Below the pieces are notes generated by a model that saw nothing but the letters and a program-made list of their open reading frames with translations, made no database searches and was not told the origin of the DNA. The position numbers were made by a program, and so were the translations under genes. Shown here in pieces: positions 1 to 12,000 of a stretch of 35,589 bases of DNA; position 1 is the first letter of the stretch; every line of letters begins with the position of its first letter. Origin of the DNA: Falsiroseomonas oryzae (GTDB lineage Bacteria > Pseudomonadota > Alphaproteobacteria > Acetobacterales > Acetobacteraceae); contig NZ_JAPSMD010000014.1 of assembly GCF_027856955.1 (NCBI RefSeq), positions 1 to 35,589 of the forward strand, written 5' to 3'.

Positions 1-2
1 AG

Positions 3-3000
3 CTCGGCGGCGCGGAGACCGGGCGCGTCACGGTGGCCGGCCAGGTCACCGCGCGCGGCGACGGTACCGGTGCGACGGTGCGCGGCGGCCTGGTGGCGGT
101 GCAGGCGAAGGACGGGGTGGCGGTGCTCGGCGGCGCCAAGCTCGACGCCTCCGGCACCGGCGGCGGCGGCACGGTGCTCGCCGGCACCACGGGCATCGGC
201 CGCGCGCAGAGCATGGCAAAGAGCACGGTCGTGGAGGCCGGGGCGGAGCTGCGCGCCGACGCGACCGCGCGCGGAGACGGTGGCACCATCGTCGTCAACA
301 GCAGCGAAAGCACCTCGGTGCTCGGGCGCCTGGCCGCCCGCGGCGGGCCGGAGGGCGGCGATGGCGGCTTCATCGAGGTTTCGAGCCAGGGCGCGCTGAC
401 GCTTGGCCGCGACGTGCAGCTGGACGCGCCGGCGGGGCAGGGCGGCACGCTGCTGATCGACCCGGATGTGATCAACATCGTCGAATCCGGCGGGCTGGAC
501 GGCCAGCCGCCGACCGGCGGCGCCAATCCCGGCCTGATCGCGTTCACCGACGCGGGCACCGGCACGATCGACGTGGATGCGGCGGCGATCAACGGCTTCA
601 CCGGCGGCACGCGGGTCCTGCTGCAGGCCAACAACACGATCAACGTGAATGCGGCGATCAATCGCGAGACGGCGGGTGACGTCCTGCTCGAGACGGGCGC
701 CGCGGCCGGCACGTCGGGCACGATCAACGTCAATCGCTCGATCATTGTCAGCGAGGGCATGCTCGGCTTCCGGACCGGCACGCTGAACATCACCAGCAAC
801 CCGGGGCAGGCAGCCGCCGTCGCATTGCTCGCCAGCACGAACGTCACTGTCACGGCCGCCACGCTGAACACGACGACGCCCGGGGCGAGCACCGTGACGA
901 TCGAGGCGCCGATCGTCTCGCTGCGCGCCAACAGCGTGAGCCTCGGCGGCAACACCACGCTGGGCGGGGCCGCGACGACGCTGGTGGAGATCGGGCCCAG
1001 CAGCGCGGCGAGCGCCCCCTTCATCCCGGCGAACACGACGACCATCAGCCTGGCGACGGGTGGCACGCTGCGGCTCGGCGAGACCTCGGCGGGCGTCCGC
1101 AACTGGACGGGGACCCCGGCGCCACCGCCGGCCGCGACCGTCACCGCCGACAGCCTGACCCTCGCCGGCGCGGGCATCCTGCGCAGCGGCACCAATGTCG
1201 AGCTGATCGCCAACAACCTGGTGCGGCTGGAAGCGCCGGTGAATGTCGGGACGGCCAGCCTGACGCTTCGCGCACGGGCCGCGGCCGGCGCGGTGCAGCA
1301 GACCGCGGCGGTCACGGCCGGCGCCTTGTCGGGGGGCGCGGGCAGCGGCGGCTTCGTCCTGGACCTCGCCACCAACGCGCTGGCCAGCCTCGGCAGCATC
1401 GCCTCGGGCGGCAACGTGCTGGTCAACAACACCGGCGCCCTGTCGGTAACGGGCGCCGTCACCGCCGCGGCCGCCGGCTCGGCGCGCATCTCGACCACGG
1501 GTGGCCTCGGCGTGACCTCGACCGGTTCGGTCACCGCCGGCTCGCTCGGCGGCACGGCTGAGGCTCCGGTGGCCGGCACCGGGCAGGTGCATCTCTGGGG
1601 CAACGGGATCGTCCTGGCCGGGCCGGTCACCGGCGGGGCGCAGGTGTCGCTGACCTCCTCGAGCAGCTTCATCGCCGCCGACCGTACCGGCAGCGTGACG
1701 CAGTCCGGTGCCGGGACCGTCACGGCCGGCGCGTTGCTCACCAGCGCGGCGAGCGTCAGCCTGCCCCTGGACGCGAACCGCATCCTCGCCGCGAACGCCT
1801 TGGCGCAGAGCGGCGCCATTGCCATCCGGTCGGATCGCGCGGTTCAGGTGCCGGAGACGAGCTTCAACGTCGCCTTTCCGGGCAATCCGGGGGCCACCTA
1901 CCAGGCGCTGGGAATCAACGCCCTGTCCGGGGACGTCCGGATGGCCGCACCGGCGCTGACCGTGACCGGCCTGATCTCGGCGCAGGGCGACGCCACGCGC
2001 GAGATCGTCCTGATCGCGGACAGCCTCGCCTTCGGCAGCGCCGACCGGCTGCGGCCCGGCGCCGTCGGCACGCCCGGCACGGTCACCCTGACACGGCTGA
2101 CCGCGGGCAATATCGCCGTCTTCGGCGGCAGCGGCCTGGCGGTCGGCAGCGCTGCACTCGATGCGATCGACTTCGCTTCGCGCCTGCGGATCGGCGGCGG
2201 GTTCGACGGCGCGACCCTTGCGCCGAGTGGCGTCGGCACCTCGACGGTGCAGGTCAATGGGGCCGTGAACGCCACCCTGGCCGGGATCGGCACGTTGGAC
2301 CTGCGTGGCGTGAGCGTGACTCAGGCGGCGACGGCGGCAGGCATCACGGTCGCGACGCTGGAAGGCACGGCAGGCAGCGGCGGATTCTCGATTGGCGGCG
2401 ACGGCAACGCCATCACGCAGTTCGGCCCCATCACCGCCGCGGGCAACAGCACCTTGCGCAACGTCGCCGGGCTCGTTGTCGGCGGGGCTGTCAATGTGGG
2501 CACGGCGACGCTGTCGCTGCGGACCAACAATGGCGGCATCTCGCAGACCCAGGCGATCACAGCCGGTACCATCGCGGCGCAGGCGACGACGACGGTCGTG
2601 CTGGACGCTGCGGCCAACAACTTTGCCAACATTGGCGAGGTCAACGCTGGCGGCGACATCCGCATTCTGACCGGCACGGGTCCGGAGAGCGTGACGGTGA
2701 CCGGCGCGGTCGTGAGCACCGGCGCCGGCACCGTGCGCATCGAGACGCCGCGGCCGCTGCTGGTCTCGGCGACGGGTTCGGTGACGTCGAGCTCGCTGGG
2801 CGGCGGCAACGTGCATCTCTGGGGTCAGGACATCGCGCTGGCCGGCCCGGTGACGGGTGGCGCGTCGGTCACCTTGGTCGCCTTCGCCGGCAGCATGACG
2901 AGCACGGCCGGTGCGACGGCACCGGCCAACATCGCGCAGAGCGGCCTCGGCGCGATCACCACGCGACGGCTTGGCATCGTCGCGGTCGGGACGACGACGC

Positions 3001-6000
3001 TCGGGCTCGACAATGCGGTGGAGGAGGTCTCGGCGGACACAGGGGGCGCCGTGACGCTCCGCAGCACGCGCGACCTGACGACCGGCGGTGCCGTCGCGTT
3101 GTTCGTTCCCGCGACCAATGCCACGCCCAGCATTCCGGCCGGCCTGGAGACGCCCGGCCTGACGCTGAGCGCCCCGAGCCTCACCATCACGCAGGACATC
3201 ACCTCCGTCGGCGGCAACGTGCTGCTGGAGGCGCGGGGCGGCACGCCGGCCGGCAGCCGGATCGCGCGCGCGGGCGGTCTGATCAGCGCGCCGAGCGCGG
3301 GAAGCAGCGTCACGCTTCGCGCGGACACGGTGCTGTTCGGCATCGGCACCGCGGTCTCCGCCAACACCACCAACGGCGCCGTCGTCCTGGAGCCCTTTAG
3401 CAACGCCACGAACCTGGTGGTGAACGCGGCGAGCGGCCTCGGGCAGATCACCGCGCAGACGCTGTCGCTGCGCAGCCTCGGTCGCGGCGCGTCGCCGGTG
3501 GCCGGGGCGGTGCAGTTCTCCGGCACGCTGGACTTCACGACGGTGGGCACGCTGGACCTGCGCGGCGCGAGCGTGACGCAGACCGGCGGCACGCTGGCGG
3601 TCGGGCGGCTGCAGGGCGCGACGACGGTGGGCGACTTCGACGTGTCGCAGTTGGGGAACGCGATCGGCACCCTCGGCCCGGTCGATGCCCAGGGCGCCGT
3701 GCGGGTTTCCACCAATGACACGCTGACGGTCGCCGGTCCGGTAAGCGGATCAGCCGTGACCCTGCAGGCCGGTGCGCTCTCGTTGACGGGCACGGTGGAC
3801 ACCGGAGCCGGTCTCGTGGATCTGCTGGCGTCGACGGGCGATGTGACGCAGGGCGGCGCCATCACGGCGGGGTCGCTGCGCGCGCGCGCTCTTGCCGGGT
3901 CGGTGCTGCTGGACACGGTGGCCAACGAGGTGTCGGGGGACGTGGCCGGAACGGCCGGCGTGGCGTTCCGCCTGCGCACGGCCAACGGGCTGGCCATCGG
4001 CACGGCGGGTGCCGGCAACGGCATCACCGCGCCGGGCGTGGTGGACCTGCTGGCGGATGCGGGCGACATCGCGCAGACCCGGGCGATCACGGCCGGCACC
4101 TTGCGGGCGCGGGCGCTCGCCGGGTCGGTGGTGCTGGACAGCGTCGCGAACCCCGTGCTGGGCGTGGTGGCGGGCAGCGCGGCCGGCAGCACGGCGGGTA
4201 CGCCGCACGGCTTCGCCTTCCAGGACAGCAGCGGCCTGGTGGTCGGCAGCGTCGCCGGGACCGACGGGATCAGCGCGCCCGGCACCGTGCGCCTCGTCGC
4301 TACCAGCGGTTCCGTGACGCAGTCGCAGGCGATCACAGCCGGGACCATCGCGGCGGAGGCTACGACGACGGTCGTGCTGGACGCTGCGGCCAACAACTTT
4401 GCCGGCATTGGCGAGGTCAACGCTGGCGGCGACATCCGCATTCTGACCGGGACGGGGCCGGTGAGCGTGACGGTGACCGGCGCGGTCGTGAGCACCGGCG
4501 CCGGCACCGTGCGCATCGAGACGCCGCGGCCGCTGCTGGTCTCGGCGACGGGTTCGGTGACGTCGAACTCGCTGGGCGGCGGCAACGTGCATCTCTGGGG
4601 CCAGAGTATCTCGCTGGCCGGCCCGGTGACGGGCGGCAGCTCCGTCACGCTGGTCGCCTTTGGCGGCAGCCTGAACGGCACGGCGGGGTCCACGGCGCCG
4701 GCGACCATCACGCAGAGCGGGCTCGGCGTGATCACCACGCGGCGCCTCGGCGTTTCCGCCGTTGGCACCACGGATCTCGGGCTCGACAACGGTGTGGAGG
4801 AGATCTCGGCACGGTCTGCGGCGGCCGTCACGCTGCGCAGCACGCGGGACCTGGCGACCGGCGCCGCCGTGGGGATCTTCCTGCCGGAGTCCAACACGGC
4901 GTCGGCGATCCCCGCGGGCCTTGATGCGCCTGGTGTGACGCTGAGCGCGCCGAGCATTGCCGTCACGCAGAACATCACCTCGAATGGCGGCAACGTGCTG
5001 CTGGAAGCGCGGGGTGGCACGCCGACCGGCAGCAGGATCTCGCGCGCCGCGGGGCTCATCAGCGCGCCCACGGCGGGCACCGGCGTCACGCTCCGGGCGG
5101 ACACCATCCAGTTCGGCATCGGCACTGCGGTGTCGGCCAACACCACCGACGGCACGGTCATCGTGGAGCCGTTCGGCAATGCCACGAACCTGGTGGTGAA
5201 CGCGGCGAGCGGCCTCGGGCAGATCACCGCGCAGACGCTGTCGCTGCGCAGCCTCGGTCGCGGCGCGTCGCCGGTGGCCGGGGCGGTGCAGTTCTCCGGC
5301 ACGCTGGACTTCACGACTGTGGGCACGCTGGACCTGCGCGGCGCGAGCGTCACGCAGGCCGGCGGCACGCTCTCCGTGCCGCGGCTGCAGGGCGCGACGA
5401 CGGGGGGCGACTTCAATGTCTCGCAGCCCGGCAATACGATCGGGACGCTCGGCCCGGTCGATGCCCAGGGCAGCGTGAACGTCGCCAGCACCGGCACGCT
5501 GACGGTCGCCGGACCGATCACCGGCTCCCTGGTGTTCCTGCGAGCCGGTGCGCTCGCGTTGACGGGCACGGTGGACGCCTCCGGTTTGGTCCTGCTGGCA
5601 TCGACCGGCGACGTGACGCAGAGCGGCGTCATCACGACGGGCGTTATGCATGTCGACGCTCCCAACGGCTCGGTGCTGCTCGACACGGTCGCCAACGAGC
5701 TGTCCGGGAACGTGGCCGGCACGGCCGGCGCGGCGTTCCGCCTGCGCACGGCCAACGGGCTGGCCGTCGGCACAGCCGGCATCGCCAACGGCATCACCGC
5801 GCCGGGCGTGGTGGACCTGCTGGCGGATGCGGGCGACATCACGCAGACCCGGGCGATCAACGCCGGCACCCTGCGGGCGCGGGCGCTCGCCGGGTCGGTG
5901 GTGCTGGACAGCGTCGCGAACCCCGTGCTGGGCGCGGTGGCGGGCAGCGCGGCCGGCAGCACGGCGGGCACGCCGCACGGCTTCGCCTTCCAGGACAGCA

Positions 6001-9000
6001 GCGGCCTGGTGGTCGGTAGCGTCGCCGGGACCGACGGGATCAGCGCGCCCGGCACGGTGCGCCTGGTCGCCGCCGCCGGTTCGGTGACCCAGTCGCAGGC
6101 GGTCGCCGCGGGCACGCTGACCGCGCAGGCGGCCGGCGCCGTCACGCTGGCGCATGTGGACAACGCCTTCCCGCAGATCGGGGCGGTGACGGCGGGCACT
6201 GACATCCGGCTGTTCAACGGGGCGGGTGCGGCGAGCGTGACGGTGGCCGGCGCGGTCGCAAGCACCGGGGCAGGGACCGTGCGGATCGAGACCGCGCGGG
6301 CGCTGGTGGTCTCTGCGACAGGCTCGGTGACCTCCGGCACCCTGGTCGGGCCGGATGCGGGCGTGGTCAACCTGTGGGGCCAGGACATCGCCTTGGCGGG
6401 GCCGGTCATCGGCGGCAACACCGTGAGCCTCGCCGCCTTTGGCGGCAGCCTCTCGCCGACTTTCGGTCCGGCTGTTCCGGCCAACGTGACGCAGAGCGGG
6501 CTGGGCCTGGTGTCCACCCGGCGTCTCGCGCTCGCGGCTGCAGGCGACGTCACGCTGCTCGGCGACAACCAGGTCAACAGCGTCGGCGCTTCCAACCGCG
6601 GCAACATCGCGTTCCGCTCGGTGCGCGACCTGTCGATCGTGCCCGCCATTTCGTTCCCCGCGCCCAGCGGCGGCCTGGTGAACACAGGCGGCGGCCTGAC
6701 GAGCCTGTCCGGCGGCATCGTGTTGAGCGCGCCGAGCATCTCGGTCGCACAAGCGATCGCGGCCAGCGGCGGCAACGTCGACCTGACCGCCTTCGGCGGC
6801 ACGCCGGCCGGCAGCACCATAACCCGCACTGCCGGGCTGGTCGGCGCGGACGGCTCCAGTCGGACGATCACCCTCACTGCGGACGCGATCCTGCTGAGCG
6901 GCGCTGGCCCGGCCATCCAGGCCAGCACCGTGGACGGCACGGTGGTGCTTCAGCCCTTCAACAACGCAACGAACCTGGTCCTCGGCGCCGGCACGAGCCT
7001 CGGGCTGATCACGGCGCGGACGCTTGAGGTGCGCAGCACGGGCAGCGGCGGTGCACCGGTGCCTGGTGCCATCGAGATCTCCGGCGTGCAGGCACTCACC
7101 AATGTGGGGGTGCTGGATCTGCGGGGTGCGAGCGTCACGCAGACCGGCGGCACGCTCTCCGTGGCGCGGCTGCAGGGCAGCGCGAGCGGCGGCGATTTCG
7201 TCGTGCAGCGGCCCGGCAACAGCATATCGACCCTGGGCGCGACGGAGGCGTCCGGGGCGGTGCGGATCGCGACGGGCGGCGCCCTGACTGTCGCTGGCAG
7301 CGTCGAGGGATTGGGCGTGACGCTGAGCGCCGGCGCGCTGGCCCTGGATGCTCCCGTGGATGCCCGGTCGGGCGTGGCGGATCTGCTGGCGACGACCGGC
7401 GACATCACGCAGTCGGCCGTGCTCACCGCAGGCGCCCTGCGGGCGCGCGCGACGCTCGGCTCCGTGCTGCTCGACGCCGCGGCGAACCGCGTGGCCGGTG
7501 AGGTGGCCGGCACCGCGGGCACGGATTTCCGTCTTCGCGACAACGACGGCATCGCCATCGGCAGCGTGGCCCCCACGGACGGCATCAGCGCGTCCGGTGG
7601 GCTGGTGGACCTGCGGGCCGATACAGGCAACGTGACGCAGACGCAGGCGATCGCGGCGGGATCGCTGCGGGTGCGGGCGCTGGATGGCGCGGTGCAGCTG
7701 GGCGGCCTCAACGCCGTGACCGGCGAGGTGGCGGGCAGCGCGGCGGGCGGCAGCAACGGCTTCGCCTTCCGCAACGGCAGCGGGCTGGCGGTGGGCAGCG
7801 TGCTCGGCACTGACGGCATCAGCGCGCCGGGCACGGTGGACCTGCGGGCGGATAGCGGCAACGTGACGCAGACGCAGGCGATCGCGGCGGGGTCGCTGCG
7901 CGCGCGGGCGCTGGCCGGCGCGGTGCAGCTGGGCGGCCTCAATGCCGTGACCGGCGAGGTGGCGGGCAGCGCGGCCGGCGGCAGCAACGGCTTCGCCTTC
8001 CGCAACGGCAGCGGGCTGGTGGTGGGCAGCGTGTCCGGCCTCGACGGGGTGAGCAACGGCATCAGCGCGCCGGGCACGGTGGACCTGCGGGCGGATAGCG
8101 GCAACGTGACGCAGACGCAGGCGATCGCGGCGGGGTCGCTGCGCGCGCGGGCGCTGGCCGGCGCGGTGGTGCTCGATCATCCGCTCAACCAGGTGACGGG
8201 CGCGGTGGCCGGCTCGGCGGCGGGCGGGACCAACGGCTTCACGCTGCGCAGCGTCACCGGCTTCGAGGTGGGCAGCGTGTCCGGCCTCGACGGGCTCAGC
8301 AACGGCATCAGCGCGCCGGGCACGGTGGACCTGCGATCGACCGCCGGCAGCATCGTCCAGACGCAAACCGTCTCCGGCGCCGCGCTGCGGGCGCGCGCCG
8401 ATGCGGGATCGGTGCTTCTCCATACCGTCGCGAACCCGATCGCCGGCGATGTCGCCGGCTCGGCAGGCCTGGACTTCCGTTTCCGCGACACGGACGCGCT
8501 GAATGTCGGGATGGTGTCCGGCACGGTCGGCATCACCGCCGGTGGCGCGGTACTGCTGGCGGGCGACGCCGGCGACCTGACGCAGACGCGGATCGTCTCG
8601 TCCGCCGCGCTGGAGGCCCGCGCGCCATCCGGCGCCGTGACGCTCGACCTCGCCAACGACGTCGGCACCTTCGCCGGCCAGGCCGGCGGTGCCGTGACCT
8701 TCCGTTCCGTACGGAGCGGCGGCGTCGGGATCGGCAACGTCAGCGCGACGGCCGACAGCATCCTTCGCGGCGATTCCGGCCTCGACATCATCGGGCTGGT
8801 CGATGTGGGCGCCGCGAACCGGCTTGACCTCCGTACGGACCAGCCAGTGACCCAGCAGGTGACCGGAAGAATCATCGCCGGCACGCTCGACATCCGCGGG
8901 ACGGCGGGGGGAAATGCCGGACCGGTGACGCTCGGCAGCCTCAACGACATCGGATTCTTCACCGCGGCGTCCAGCGGCGGCGTGGTCTTCGTCTCGACAC

Positions 9001-12000
9001 GCGCCACCACCATCGGCGCCGTCACGGCCAACGGCGCCAGCACGCTGACGGGCATCGCCAGCCTGACCCTGACCGACAATCTGAATGTCGGCACCGCGAA
9101 TTCGCTTGGCCTGCGCAGCAACGGTGCGGTCTCGCAGACCGGCGGGATCATGACGGCCGGCAGCCTCGACGTGCGCGAGGCCGGCGGCGGAGCGACCGGC
9201 GCAGGCACGATCACGCTGCTGCGCGACAACCAGGTCGCAGGCTTCGACGCCGCCTCGACCGGCGCCATCAGCCTGCGGTCGATGCGCTCCGCCGGGCTGG
9301 CCGTGGGGAACGTCGCGGCCGACGACGACGTCGCCGTCATCGCGCCGGCGATCGGCGTCGCCGGCCTGATCGCGACGACCGGCGCGGGTGCCGGCATCAC
9401 GCTGCTCGCCGACGCCTTCACCCTGGCCAACGGCTCCCTGGCGGCCGGCCCCGCGGGCGGCACGCTCGGGACGGTCACGCTGACCCGCATCGCGGACGGC
9501 ACGCTGGACATCGGGGGTGCGAATGCCAGCGGCGTGGCGGCGGTGAACCCGGGCGCCCTGCTGCGCGCCGCGCGGCTGCGCGTCGGCGGCGGCTTCGACG
9601 CGACGACCCTGGCGCCGACCGGCGACGGCAACCAATCCATCATCCTCTCCGGCACCGCCGACCTGCGCACGCCAGCGGTCGGCGTGCTGGAGCTGCGCGG
9701 GACGAGCGTGACCCAGACCGGCGGCGGGCTCGACGTGCAAGGCCTTGCGGTGCGCGCCACCGCGGGCGACGTTCAGCTCGCCACCGGCACCGGCAACCGC
9801 ATCAGTGAGGTTGCCGTCCGGGCCGTGGACAGCGCCCGCGTGACCCTGCGCAGCGGCGTGTCCATGACGGTGCGGGACGACGCTGCCAGCGGCGTTGCCG
9901 GCATCCAGACCGCGACCGGGACGGATATCGCCGCGGTGACCCTGCTGGTCGGGGATGCCGTCACCACGGCGGCCACGAACACCGGGCTGGCCGTCGCGCA
10001 GCCGATCCGGGCCAACCGCATCATGCTTGTGGCCAACGACCTCGAGATCGGTGCTGCCGTGGCCGCGCCCGACCGCGCGGGATCCTCCAGCCTCGTCACG
10101 CTGCGCACGGCGGCCGAGGGGCGGCCGATCGCGCTCGGCTTCGGCACACCGGAGGCCGGCAGCATGACGCTGGCAGCGTCGGAGCTATCGCGGATCTCGC
10201 TCGGCGCGAACGGGTTGCTGCGGATCGGTGCCGTGGCGACCGACACCCGCGTCGCCGGCGGCTTCGAGGGCACGCGCACGCCGGCGGCCGGCACCATCAC
10301 GCTCGGGGCGGAGACGCTGGCCTTCGGCGCGTCCGTGCCGCGGCTGGAGCTGTTCAGCGGCGGGGATATCCTGCAGCAGGGCGGTGCACTGTCGGTGGGC
10401 AAGCTCGCCGGCATCGCCGGCGGGCGGGTCGCGCTCGGCACGGAGGCGGCGCCGCGGCCGAACGGCATCGCCAGCCTGGTGCCGATCACCGAGACCGGCA
10501 GCTTCGCGGTGTCCGCACCAGACGGCATTCCGGACGTGCCCGAGACGGCCGCCGTCCTGACCGGCTTCGCTGCGACGGCCCCGGCCGCCGGCGGCTTCAG
10601 CCTGACCGCCGCGGGCAACCTGGTGGTGACGGGCGACGTGCAGACCCGCGGTACCGCCGCGCCGCTGACCATCCTCGCCTCGACCGGCATGCTGAGTGTC
10701 GCCGATGGCGTCTCGCTGCGCGCGGGGCCGCCGCCGTCCGGCAGCGCGGCCTATGGGCGCGCCGCCGAGACGCTGCGCGGTGCGGACACGCTCCGCCTTC
10801 TGGCCCAGGGCGACCTCGGCCTCGGCGCGGGCACGGTGGCCTACGGCACGGGCATCGCGGTCGGCAATTCCGAGGTCCGCTCCCAGACCGGCGCGGTCAC
10901 GCTGGGCAGCGGTGCGAGGGTTGTCCTCGGCTGGGGGGCGCCGGGTGGCGGCGGCGGCGTGTTCGCGCAGTCCGGCCTGACCCTGGCGCCGACCGCGCAG
11001 GTGAATGCCTTCGCGGCCGGGTCGGGCGCCGACATCGGCGTGGGCACCGGCGCGGGCCTTGTCGTGGCAACCCAGGTGCAGGCCGGCACCGGCATCGCGC
11101 TGCAGGGCGAGATCCGCGCCGGTGGCGCGGTCGGCACGACCTCCGGCACCATCTCCGGCCCGGGCACGCTGGTGGCCGGCTCGGCGAGGCGGGTTGGCAG
11201 CATCGGCAGCATCTTCCTCGACGGCTGCGCGTGCGACGTGCAGGACTTCGCGGCGTCGGGCGATGCCGTTCTCGGCAGCCTGCAGGGCACGAGCCTCCGC
11301 GTGGCCAACCGCCTCGCGGTCGCTGGTGCGGTGACCGTCTCCGGCGACATCACGGTCGGCGGCAGCGGCCTGCTGGTCGCCGCTGGCAGTGTCACCGCCG
11401 GCGGCTCCGTGACCAACGCGGGCACGCTGGTGGCCGGCAACGTGACCGCGCAAGGCGGGGACGTCGTCAACACCGGACTGATCGAAGGCGCGCAGTTCCA
11501 GCCCTTCGCGGGGCCCGCCGTGGTCGCCGGCATCGTGCCGGTGAACGAGGTGCAGGTGACGCTGCTCGGGCGCACCTTCACGGCCCAGAGCCAGAACCTG
11601 ACCGTCTTCGCCGGCAGCACCCTGAACAACGCCGCCGGGACGATGGCGGCGCAGACCGCCGCGGCGCAGCCCGGTGCCGCCGCCATGCCGGCTGCGGCGA
11701 GCTTCGGCGCCACCGTCCAGGCCCGCTCCAATCTGGTGCTCACCAGCGGCAGCGGCGCGATAATCGGCCAGCCGGGCAGCACCTACGCCGCGACGGGCGA
11801 CATCGCTGCGACGGCTGGTACGGCGGCTGGGCCGGGCGGCATGGCGCTCGCGGGCATGATGCAGGCCGGCAACGGCGCGCGCGTCGAACTGCGCGCCCAG
11901 CGCGGCGACCTGGCGCAGACCGGTGGCGCCATCCTCCTGCCGGGCGGACAAATCTCCCTGCTCGCGGATGCCGGCAGCGTCCTCCAGGAGACGGGAGCAC

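Noticed and set aside
33-35. GTG at 33 as start of the giant exoprotein
   Set aside because: The frame is open and coding-like upstream to base 3, and no signal peptide or TPS domain follows, so it is an internal codon.
7629-8340. CRISPR-like regular repeats
   Set aside because: Periods of 231 and 243 nt, in frame within a coding gene, with no short palindromic repeat and no unique spacers; they are protein repeats.
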